From assembly GCA_964433135.1 (NCBI GenBank), contig CAYSQW010000058.1, positions 1-21,289 on the forward strand: a stretch of 21,289 nt of DNA, in the 5' to 3' direction. The position numbers were made by a program, and so were the translations under genes. Under the pieces are notes generated by a model that was given only the letters and a program-made list of their open reading frames with translations, had not been told where the DNA came from and searched no databases. Of this stretch, positions 7,654 through 14,109 are shown in pieces; the stretch's first letter is position 1; each line of letters opens with the position of its first letter. The DNA is from CAYSQW01 sp964433135 (GTDB taxonomy: Bacteria; Acidobacteriota; Aminicenantia; Aminicenantales; Aminicenantaceae).

Positions 7654-9060
7654 ATGAAAAAACATGTGCGCTCGGCTTCTATTAAGGCTTGCGCCGTTCT
7701 GGGGCTGTTGACCGTGCTGCTCGGCGTAACCGCCTGCACGACATCAAAGCCGAAGTTTCCCCGTTCCCCGATAATTCTCATCTCGCTGGACACGGTCCGG
7801 GCGGACCATCTATCCTGCTACGGATATCATCGGGAAACGTCTCCCGCCATCGATAAGATCGCCGCTGAAGGCGTCCTGTTTTCAAATGCCCTGACCCCCA
7901 TGCCGACCACCCTGCCGGCGCATGTGTCGCTTTTGACTTCGCGTTTTCCTCGCGAGCACCAGGTCCTCCAGAACGGGTGGAGGATCAAAATGTCCCTTCC
8001 CCGGCTGCCGGAAATACTGCGGGAGGCGGGTTATGCAACGGGAGCGGTGCTGGGCGCGGCGGTCCTGAAGCGGCAGACGGGATTGGCATCGGGATTCGAT
8101 TATTATGATGACGTATTCGACAGATCCACGTCTCTGAATGCAGCCCGATTTGGGGAAAAAAGACTGCTGCGTCGAACCGCCGATCAAGTCGTTGACGCAT
8201 CCCGGAAATGGATAGAGGGACTGGATCCCGAACAGCCTTTTTTCCTGTTCATGCATTTTTTCGATGCTCACACCACTTATGAATTGGTTCCCGAGGATTA
8301 TCAGCGTCGTTTTCCCACCGATCCCGGGCTTCAACGCATCATGCACGAGCGGGATCAGAATCCCGTTTATACCGAAAAAATCAATCATTATGATGGTGGG
8401 ATTCGGTTTGTGGATGACAATCTGGCGGAGTTTCGACGGTTCCTCGAAGAGAAAAATCTTTTTGACAAGTGTCTTATCCTGATCGTTTCGGATCACGGAG
8501 AAGGTTTGGGAGAGCACGGATACTATCATCACGGCTTGCAGGTGTATGAAGCACAGGTCCATGTGCCGTTTATCTTGAGAATGCCTCATAAGAAATGGGG
8601 TGGGCGTAAGATCGAAGGGCTGACGACGCTGCTCGATGCGGCCCCCACGATCCTGGAATTGGAGGGAATGGAGCCCATGCCCGGCGCCGGCGGCAAGAGC
8701 GTTCTGCCTCTTATCAGGAAACGGAACCGGAAGATCAGGGATTTCACCCTTATTGAGCGGCGGTGGTATCCTCCGGAGAATCCCCGCGGATTCGCGGATT
8801 GGGAGTCCGGTGAAAGGTATGCGGTCAGGGGAAGCAGGTGGAAGTACATCTGGCACTCGGAGCCTTCGGCTCAGCTGTTCGATCTGACGGAGGATCCGCA
8901 TGAATTGGGCGATCGGGTTTCGGAGGAGGCGGAGGTTTCCTCTCGGATGGAAAGCCAGCTTCGCAAGTATCTGGCGGTTCTTAAAAACCGAAAAGCCCAT
9001 ATTCAGGATGTCGATCCCAAGCGCCAGGAAGAGTTGAAGGCTTTGGGCTATGTGCACTGA
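7654..9060 (+). CDS. Sulfatase/alkaline-phosphatase-fold lipoprotein with Thr at the nucleophile position
   Basis: A signal peptide with a lipobox ending V-T-A-C28 predicts a membrane-anchored lipoprotein. The alkaline phosphatase superfamily core follows: a metal Asp in ILISLDTVRADHLSCYGY (D46), the nucleophile region TTLPAHVSLLTS (85-96), a metal pair in SDHGEGLGEHG (D280-H281) and the C-terminal sulfatase-like segment with RGSRWKYIW and QLFDLTEDPHELGD. Classical sulfatases have C/S-x-P-x-R, which is converted to formylglycine. Here the site reads T86-L-P-A-H90, so neither the formylglycine precursor nor the Arg is present. Thr nucleophiles are known in phosphotransfer members of the superfamily, so hydrolysis or transfer of a phosphoester is as likely as sulfate ester cleavage. 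It begins 35 nt after gatD without a recognisable promoter and may be read through from it. Confidence 0.85.
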   Translation: MKKHVRSASIKACAVLGLLTVLLGVTACTTSKPKFPRSPIILISLDTVRADHLSCYGYHRETSPAIDKIAAEGVLFSNALTPMPTTLPAHVSLLTSRFPREHQVLQNGWRIKMSLPRLPEILREAGYATGAVLGAAVLKRQTGLASGFDYYDDVFDRSTSLNAARFGEKRLLRRTADQVVDASRKWIEGLDPEQPFFLFMHFFDAHTTYELVPEDYQRRFPTDPGLQRIMHERDQNPVYTEKINHYDGGIRFVDDNLAEFRRFLEEKNLFDKCLILIVSDHGEGLGEHGYYHHGLQVYEAQVHVPFILRMPHKKWGGRKIEGLTTLLDAAPTILELEGMEPMPGAGGKSVLPLIRKRNRKIRDFTLIERRWYPPENPRGFADWESGERYAVRGSRWKYIWHSEPSAQLFDLTEDPHELGDRVSEEAEVSSRMESQLRKYLAVLKNRKAHIQDVDPKRQEELKALGYVH

Positions 9061-9190
9061 CTTTCCCCCGGGCGCTTTCGACGTGTGCTGGGGGAGGTCA
9101 ATGGGGTTGGGATTTGTATTTCCGGAGAGGCGTGTGAAAGAAAAGGGATCAGGTTTTCTCCAAACCGGGAACGGAGGAAACCGGATAGAA

Positions 9191-9200
9191 GGAGGAGGGA
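9191..9200 (+). promoter_or_regulatory. Ribosome binding site deciding the 9203 start
   Basis: The purine-rich GGAGGAGGGA immediately precedes ATG 9203. The frame is open further upstream (to 9050), but that extension encodes nothing lipoprotein-like, whereas the start at 9203 yields a clean signal peptide. Confidence 0.75.
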
Positions 9201-9202
9201 AG

Positions 9203-9724
9203 ATGAAATCAACGGGGCGTTGGATCGGGAGCGCCGTACTGATTGTTTTAATGGCATGCGGAGGTTCCGTTCGCAAGGAACAAGAACAGCGTTCGGCCCA
9301 TCTCCGGATCATGAAAGCGGCCGTCATGTTATCCGGTCAAACGGCGGCTTGCGCCAACCATTTCAGAGCGCTCTTGTCGGCTTCGGAATATGCGAAGGTT
9401 GCGGGGGAGGATTTCGCTTCCGCTTCGTCGGCCGTACTAGGCTCCGAATCCCGGAGAATGAGGCAGGAGCTGATCTCGGAGAAAACGGATGTGGAGGATC
9501 TCCTGGCGTGTCTGGATCCGGTCCCCGAAGGTTTTCAAGGCGCCGTGGATAAGCTCAAGGAACTGCATGCAGTCTATCTTAAAACGTACGACCTGTCCGT
9601 AAATCCGCCGGAATCGCTCGAGAGCAGCATGGATAAGATCGCGGAATGGGAAAAAGCCTTCGATGCGGGCGCAGGCGAACTGGAAGCGCTGCTGTCGGAA
9701 ATCGAAAACGGAGAAAAGGAGTGA
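9203..9724 (+). CDS. Small helical lipoprotein of unknown function (173 aa)
   Basis: The start at 9203 gives MKSTGRWIGSAVLIVLMAC, a short signal peptide with lipobox LMAC (C19), so the mature protein should be lipidated and face the periplasm or outside. The rest is almost all predicted helix, rich in Ala, Glu, Leu and Ser, with two Cys (in TAACANHF and LLACLDP) and no catalytic motif I know. It resembles small periplasmic four-helix or coiled-coil scaffolds, but I do not recognise a family. Its stop overlaps the GTG start of the next gene by 4 nt (GTGA), so the two are translationally coupled although one product is exported and the other is cytosolic. A 142-bp gap separates it from the sulfatase-fold gene; I see no strong promoter there. 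Confidence 0.75.
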   Translation: MKSTGRWIGSAVLIVLMACGGSVRKEQEQRSAHLRIMKAAVMLSGQTAACANHFRALLSASEYAKVAGEDFASASSAVLGSESRRMRQELISEKTDVEDLLACLDPVPEGFQGAVDKLKELHAVYLKTYDLSVNPPESLESSMDKIAEWEKAFDAGAGELEALLSEIENGEKE

Positions 9725-10218
9725 CGTATTCCGCCGAAGAGAGATCGGTTTATTCCGTATTGGACCAACTGAAGATCCCCTTCACTCGATTTGAACATCC
9801 TCCGGTTTTTACGGTCGAAGAAGCGGAGATCCACTGGACCGATGTTCCCGGCACCCACTGCAAGAACCTGTTTCTTCGCAATAAAAAAGGAAATCGCCAT
9901 TATCTCGTTATCCTTCCGGTAAGCAAGCAGGCCGACCTCAAACATCTGACTCGGTGTCTGGATGTGGATCGATTGAGTTTTGCTTCCCCTGAGAGAATGC
10001 AGCGTTTACTGGGCTTGAAACCGGGCGCGGTTTCGCCTTTCGGCCTGATAAATGATATCCGGCGGGAGGTCGTCGTCGTGCTGGACCACGAGCTCAGGGA
10101 GGCGGATGCCGTCGGTTTTCATCCCAACGACAATACGGTCACCTTGAGTCTGGTTTATCGTGATTTTGAAAGATTCCTGGATTTCTGCGGGAATCGGATC
10201 ATCTATCAGGATTTTTAG
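9721..10218 (+). CDS. YbaK/ProX-type aminoacyl-tRNA deacylase (165 aa)
   Basis: This cytosolic trans-editing enzyme hydrolyses mischarged aminoacyl-tRNA (Ala-tRNA(Pro), Cys-tRNA(Pro) or related, depending on subfamily). Residues 12-35 give VLDQLKIPFTRFEHPPVF, then THCKNLFLRNKKG with the probable catalytic K48, LSFASPERM (85-93), the PGAVSPFGL loop (101-109) and GFHPNDN (132-138). The pattern fits the PrdX/ProXp-ala branch better than E. coli YbaK, but subfamily choice is inference. The start is GTG 9721, with GGAG at 9710-9713, 7 nt upstream; a longer frame starting at 9646 would be a spurious extension through the preceding gene. It ends 4 nt into the convergent PrsW-like gene. Confidence 0.88.
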   Translation: MTYSAEERSVYSVLDQLKIPFTRFEHPPVFTVEEAEIHWTDVPGTHCKNLFLRNKKGNRHYLVILPVSKQADLKHLTRCLDVDRLSFASPERMQRLLGLKPGAVSPFGLINDIRREVVVVLDHELREADAVGFHPNDNTVTLSLVYRDFERFLDFCGNRIIYQDF

Positions 10219-10895
10219 GAGCGGGCGGCGAAATCAAGTTTGTCCAGAATCCGGATCATCCATATCCAAATCGATAGAATCAAGAGCGCCGCGGGAATAC
10301 GCAGCGCCAGGGACAGGGTGAAAAAATCGAACAGCCCGTGCAGGGCGGCTGAAATCCCCACTCCCCCAAGAACGGCCGGCAGAACCGGATTCCCTTTGAT
10401 TCTGGCTCGTCCTACCACATATCCCCAGATCGAGGAGAAAACGGTGTGGGTCAGGGGTGATGCGAAAGCACGGCCGTAGAGTTCAAAACCATCCAGGTAT
10501 TGGAGATAGCGGATGTTTTCCCAACTGGCAAATCCCAAAGCGATCGCGCTTGCGTAAATGATGCCGTCGATCTCTTCATCGAAGCTTTTGAAACGAACGA
10601 TGAGGAGAAAGGGAAGCAGCTTGCAGGCTTCCTCCAGGAGACCGATAACTCCCAGAGCGTATCCGAAGGATCTCCAACGGTCGGTTTCGGCCAGAGCGCT
10701 GGGATCGGAAGGAAGCCCCAAGAAGGGGAGCAGCGAATAAAACAGGAGACAGATCCAGGCCGCTCCCAGTCCCAGGAGGAAGGCGGTTCCCATGGGGGCG
10801 AAAGGCTCGGGGCGGGCGCGGTCTTTATACGTGAAGTATCCCAGCCAAAAGAGGGCCGGAGTGAATATTCCCGTCAATAGGATCCCGAATGACAT
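10215..10895 (-). CDS. PrsW-family intramembrane protease-like protein (226 aa)
   Basis: An integral membrane protein with about 7-8 hydrophobic segments spread over its length. The PrsW/Rsi-type hallmarks are visible: GLLEEACKLLPF with E88-E89 and K92, GFASWENIRY with E126-N127, PLTHTVFSSIWGY with H150, and ISAALHGLFDFF with H186. Family members are predicted metalloproteases; B. subtilis PrsW cleaves an anti-sigma factor at site 1. No anti-sigma or sigma factor gene lies nearby, so the substrate is unknown. The start at 10895 has no strong ribosome site; I see no better in-frame alternative. It converges on the deacylase gene with a 4-nt overlap. Confidence 0.85.
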   Translation of the reverse strand: MSFGILLTGIFTPALFWLGYFTYKDRARPEPFAPMGTAFLLGLGAAWICLLFYSLLPFLGLPSDPSALAETDRWRSFGYALGVIGLLEEACKLLPFLLIVRFKSFDEEIDGIIYASAIALGFASWENIRYLQYLDGFELYGRAFASPLTHTVFSSIWGYVVGRARIKGNPVLPAVLGGVGISAALHGLFDFFTLSLALRIPAALLILSIWIWMIRILDKLDFAARS

Positions 10896-11087
10896 GGTTC
10901 GATCGCTGCTGATTCCATCCCGTCGGCGAGTCGATTTTCCCGCATACGCTTTGCTGCGAGGTGTTCGCGGTGAAGGATCGCGGTTTTATGCCTCGCGCTT
11001 CGCATCCGCGGCGATCTCGGCTCATGCCCCTTTCAGGTTAGCACATCGGATCTTAGGGGAAAAGGAGATTCCGCTTGTTCCGCGGGC

Positions 11088-11116
11088 TTGACATCCGCAG
11101 AGACGATCTCTAAGCT
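11088..11116 (+). promoter_or_regulatory. Candidate promoter for the ABC-F gene
   Basis: A perfect TTGACA (11088-11093), a 17-nt spacer and a poor -10, TAAGCT (11111-11116, 3/6). The weak -10 lies inside a dyad, as would suit a regulated promoter. Confidence is limited by the -10. Confidence 0.35.
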
Positions 11117-11122
11117 TTAGAG
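11108..11122. promoter_or_regulatory. Dyad symmetry CTCTAA-gct-TTAGAG overlapping the candidate -10
   Basis: Six-base arms (11108-11113 and 11117-11122) with a 3-nt centre. The arms are perfect inverted complements. A direct repeat GACGATC flanks the dyad (11102-11108 and 11130-11136). It could be a repressor operator or a small hairpin at the start of the leader. Confidence 0.35.
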
Positions 11123-11136
11123 GTTTGAAGACGATC

Positions 11137-11217
11137 ATGAATATATATCCCGGAGCGTCGCTAACCGAACCCTGTCCCGCCGTCCATCTGAAGAATGGTC
11201 CTCTGATATTATCGTAA
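11137..11217 (+). CDS. Possible 26-codon leader peptide upstream of ABC-F
   Basis: The ATG at 11137 opens a frame starting MNIYPGASLTEP and closing at TAA 11215-11217. That TAA is part of TAAGGA, the ribosome binding site of the ABC-F gene, so ribosomes finishing the leader would sit on the ABC-F start. Several ABC-F antibiotic-resistance genes are known to be controlled by translated leader peptides. The leader's own ribosome site is weak (GAAG 11127-11130), and an ORF this short can arise by chance. Confidence 0.25.
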   Translation: MNIYPGASLTEPCPAVHLKNGPLILS

Positions 11218-11226
11218 GGAATTTCC

Positions 11227-13188
11227 ATGCTTCAAATCCATGAATTGGAATACGCCGTTGCCGGTCGGGCTCTCCTGAAAAGCATCGACCTGACTGTCGG
11301 ACCCGGGGACCGGGTGGCGCTTGTCGGTCCCAACGGAAGCGGTAAAACCACGCTTTTTCGCCTGATAACCGGGGAATTGACACCGAAGTCAGGCCGGGTG
11401 GATATGCCGAAAAAATTTAAACTGGGATATCTGCCGCAGGAAGAAATCCATGTGAAAGGGGGAACCGTATTGGAGATGGCCGCGGCGGGCAGGCCGCGCG
11501 TCCGGGAGCTCGAAACGGAATTGGGGCGCCTCCGAAATGCTTGCGACGAGAAGACGATCCGTCAACCGGAGCTCCTGAAACGCCTGGGAGAGCTTGAGCA
11601 TGAATACGAAGCGGTGGGGGGCTATCGATTGGAGAGTGAAGCCCAAAGCATCCTTTCCGGACTGGGTTTTTCCACGGAGGATTTTCATCGTCCTCTGCGT
11701 GACATGAGCGGCGGATGGAGGATGCGCGCTTACCTGGCCAGGTTGTTGGTTCAGGCTCCCGATCTGCTGCTGTTGGATGAGCCGACCAATCATCTCGATC
11801 TGCCCGCCATCGAATGGCTGGAGCAGTATCTGGCGCGCTTCCGGGGGGGGATCGTTCTGATCTCTCACGATCGCTATTTCATCGATCGTCTTGTGCGTGA
11901 TATCCATGAATTGGAACAGGGAAATCTCAGGCATTATCGGGGAGATTACCACTCTTATGAGGAGCAAAAGGAAAAGCGGGATCTTATGCTTCGCAAGAAA
12001 TGGGAATTATTGAAATCGGAGCGGGTTCGACAGGAGCGCTTTATCGAGCGGTTTCGCTATAAAGCCACCAAAGCGGCTCAAGTCCAGAGCCGGATCAAGC
12101 AGCTGGAAAAAATGGAAGACATTCAGGTTGTCGAGCCGCCGCCCCGTCTCAGCTTCCAACTCACGGTGGGGACGACGAGCTTTAAGGATGTTCTTACCTT
12201 ATCGAATCTTTCGTTCCGATACTCGGAAAAATGGATTTTTCAAGATGTCGACTTGAACATCTCACGGGGCGACCGTGTCGCTCTGGTTGGAGCCAACGGC
12301 ACCGGCAAGACCACGCTGACGCGCTTGATCGCGGGACAGCTGCGGCCGCAGGCGGGATCGTTGCGGCTTGGAAAAAGGACTGCGGTCGGTTATTACGCCC
12401 AGCATCAAGTCGACAGCCTCAATCTGGAAGCAACGATTTATGAGGAGATCTCATCCTCGGTGGCGGATCACCAGGTCCCCCGTATCCGTGATGTCTTGGG
12501 AACTTTTCAATTCTCAGGGGATGATGTTTTCAAAAAGATCCGTGTATTGTCCGGCGGAGAGAAGGCACGCGTATCTCTGGCCAAGATCCTGCTTTCTCCG
12601 GTGAATTTTCTCGTGATGGACGAACCGACCAACCATCTGGACATGGTTTCCATCGAAGCGCTGGAACATGCGCTGCAGGGATACGCAGGAACTCTCCTGA
12701 TCATCTCCCACGATCGGTATTTCCTTGATAAGCTGACGGACCGGATTATTGAGATGAAAGAAGGTGGTCTGAGAGCATACTGGGGGAATTATTCTTACTA
12801 TCTGGAAAAACGCGGAGCAATATCAACGGAATCGAATTCCGCCGAAGAGGCCCCTGATTCTCCCAGAGCAGCCGAGGGACGAAAAACGCGTGAACAAAAA
12901 CGCCGCGAAGCTGAAATCCGGCAGGAATACAGCCGGAAACGCAGCCGCCTGAAAGTGGAGCTGATGCAGACGGAAGAGCGCATTGAATCCCTGGAAAGGC
13001 GCAAAACGGAGCTGGAGGTTGTTCTGGCTCGCCCCGAAACGTACCGGGACGGAAAAAGCGCGGCCGCACCCCAGAAAGAATATGCTTCAGTCCGGAAAGA
13101 GCTGGAGGGGAAATACGGGGTTTGGGAGGCCGTAAACCGCGAACTCGACGATATCCTGGAATGTATAGCGAAGCAGACTGGGAATTGA
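11227..13188 (+). CDS. ABC-F family ribosome-associated ATPase (653 aa)
   Basis: A soluble twin-ATPase without membrane segments. First cassette: Walker A GPNGSGKTT (34-42), signature MSGGWRMRAYLARLL (about 160-174), Walker B LLLLDEPTNHLD (about 180-191). The linker carrying IERFRYKATKAAQVQSR (about 275-291) is the P-site tRNA interaction motif region of the family. Second cassette: GANGTGKTT (about 354-362), LSGGEKARVSLA (about 441-452), DEPTNHLD. A charged C-terminal extension (about 555-653) is a predicted coiled coil, as in Uup/YdiF-type members. ABC-F proteins act on the ribosome to resolve stalls, in housekeeping or antibiotic protection; sequence alone does not decide which. The ribosome site AAGGA lies 6 nt before ATG 11227. 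It ends 60 nt from the convergent FkpA-like gene. Confidence 0.93.
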   Translation: MLQIHELEYAVAGRALLKSIDLTVGPGDRVALVGPNGSGKTTLFRLITGELTPKSGRVDMPKKFKLGYLPQEEIHVKGGTVLEMAAAGRPRVRELETELGRLRNACDEKTIRQPELLKRLGELEHEYEAVGGYRLESEAQSILSGLGFSTEDFHRPLRDMSGGWRMRAYLARLLVQAPDLLLLDEPTNHLDLPAIEWLEQYLARFRGGIVLISHDRYFIDRLVRDIHELEQGNLRHYRGDYHSYEEQKEKRDLMLRKKWELLKSERVRQERFIERFRYKATKAAQVQSRIKQLEKMEDIQVVEPPPRLSFQLTVGTTSFKDVLTLSNLSFRYSEKWIFQDVDLNISRGDRVALVGANGTGKTTLTRLIAGQLRPQAGSLRLGKRTAVGYYAQHQVDSLNLEATIYEEISSSVADHQVPRIRDVLGTFQFSGDDVFKKIRVLSGGEKARVSLAKILLSPVNFLVMDEPTNHLDMVSIEALEHALQGYAGTLLIISHDRYFLDKLTDRIIEMKEGGLRAYWGNYSYYLEKRGAISTESNSAEEAPDSPRAAEGRKTREQKRREAEIRQEYSRKRSRLKVELMQTEERIESLERRKTELEVVLARPETYRDGKSAAAPQKEYASVRKELEGKYGVWEAVNRELDDILECIAKQTGN

Positions 13189-13203
13189 TGCCGGTCGGTT
13201 TGC

Positions 13204-13224
13204 CGTCCGGGCTGAAGCCGGACG
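13204..13224. terminator. Hairpin between convergent ABC-F and FkpA-like genes
   Basis: Seven-base arms, CGTCCGG (13204-13210) and CCGGACG (13218-13224), around a 7-nt loop. It sits centrally in the 60-bp gap between two stop codons, as a bidirectional terminator would. There is no T-run on either side, so it is at best Rho-assisted. Confidence 0.35.
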
Positions 13225-13248
13225 ACAAGTCGATCGCCGGATCCCTTC

Positions 13249-13950
13249 CTATTCTTCGATGGAAAGAAGCTCGACTTCGAAGATGAGAACCGCATTGGGC
13301 CCGATTACGTCCCCGGCTCCGTTTTCTCCGTAGGCGAGATCGGGAGGAAGAACCAGGCGCCACTTGGCTCCCACTTTCATGAGCTGAAGGGCTTCCACCC
13401 ATCCGGGGATGACTCCGCCGACCGGGAATGTGGCCGGTTCTCCTCGCTTTATCGAGCTGTCGAATTCCGTGCCGTCAATCAGGGTTCCCGCGTAATGAGT
13501 GGTTACGGTATCCGTGGCCTTGGGCGAAGGCCCGTCTCCGGCTTGGAGCACTTCGTACTGCAAACCGCTGGGAAGCACGGTCACGCCGTCCTTTTTTCTG
13601 TTTTCCGCTAAATAAGCTTGTCCTTCGGTCATGTTGTTTTCCGCCATGGCATTTCTCTTGGCCGTCTGTTTTTCAGCCATCTCCTCCTGGAATGTCATCA
13701 TCGTTTTCTCGAACTCTTCCGGGGTCAGAAGGGAAACATCATCCTGCATGCCGTCTTTGATCCCTTGAAGCAGAATGACCAGATCGATGTCTTCGAATTG
13801 CTGCTTGAAATTTGAACCCAGATTATGCCCGATTGCATAACTGGCTTTTGCCGACAGCGTGTCGAGATCGGATTCCCCGATGTTTTTCGATTGGCAGCCC
13901 ACGAGCAGCAGCGCCGAAAGCAGCGTGAAATGAATAAGCCTGAATTTCAT
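13249..13950 (-). CDS. FkpA/Mip-like FKBP-type peptidyl-prolyl isomerase lipoprotein (233 aa)
   Basis: Catalyses cis-trans isomerisation of prolyl bonds and assists folding of exported proteins. The signal peptide ends in lipobox LLVGC (C19), predicting lipid anchoring. Residues about 30-110 form the helical dimerisation domain of Mip/FkpA proteins (ASYAIGHNLGSNFKQQ, GIKDGMQDD). The FKBP domain (about 125-233) shows VLPSGLQYEVLQAGDG, THYAGTLIDGTEFDSS, GVIPGWVEALQLMKVGAKWR and LAYGENGAG, with the active-site Tyr, Asp and Trp positions present. Length and architecture are normal for the family. AAAGGAG (minus strand, at 13957-13963) precedes the start by 6 nt. It may help fold the exported peptidases next door. 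Confidence 0.92.
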   Translation of the reverse strand: MKFRLIHFTLLSALLLVGCQSKNIGESDLDTLSAKASYAIGHNLGSNFKQQFEDIDLVILLQGIKDGMQDDVSLLTPEEFEKTMMTFQEEMAEKQTAKRNAMAENNMTEGQAYLAENRKKDGVTVLPSGLQYEVLQAGDGPSPKATDTVTTHYAGTLIDGTEFDSSIKRGEPATFPVGGVIPGWVEALQLMKVGAKWRLVLPPDLAYGENGAGDVIGPNAVLIFEVELLSIEE

Positions 13951-14063
13951 AGAAGCTCCTTTGTTGGAGATTTGCGATCGTTCCTCTGACTTGCCTGCCG
14001 GTATGCGTGCCGAGATCTTCGTGTTGTCTTCAGGCTTCGCTCGAGAATATTGATTGCGCGGCT

Positions 14064-14092
14064 ATTGTAGATGAAATCCTTCACGGCTACAA
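14064..14092 (-). promoter_or_regulatory. Candidate promoter for the FkpA-like gene
   Basis: Reading on the minus strand, TTGTAG (14092-14087, 3/6), a 17-nt spacer and TACAAT (14069-14064, 5/6). It lies in the 159-bp gap upstream of the gene and would give a leader of about 105 nt. The -35 is poor, so this is tentative. Confidence 0.35.
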
Positions 14093-14109
14093 GGGGAATA
14101 TCTTTCCCG

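Larger units (their letters stand above)
10896..11226. other. 331-bp divergent intergenic region between PrsW-like and ABC-F genes
   Basis: No conserved gene is recognisable. Toward the ABC-F gene it contains a weak promoter (11088-11116), a 6+6 dyad over the -10 (11108-11122) and a 26-codon ORF ending at the ABC-F ribosome site. I found no convincing promoter for the PrsW-like gene on the minus strand. No tRNA-like fold was seen. Confidence 0.6.

Noticed and set aside
9050..9202. Upstream extension of the small lipoprotein gene
   Set aside because: The extension lacks a ribosome site and would bury the signal peptide; the GGAGGAGGGA before 9203 fixes the start.
7882..9327. 481-codon open frame on the - strand opposite the sulfatase-fold gene
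   Set aside because: Pro/Arg/Gln-rich product with no recognisable domain; the + strand encodes a complete lipoprotein enzyme with metal-site motifs.
12746..13402. 218-codon minus-strand frame spanning the ABC-F end and the FkpA-like gene
   Set aside because: It crosses two well-supported genes in the wrong frames, and its product is Ser/Pro/Arg-rich.
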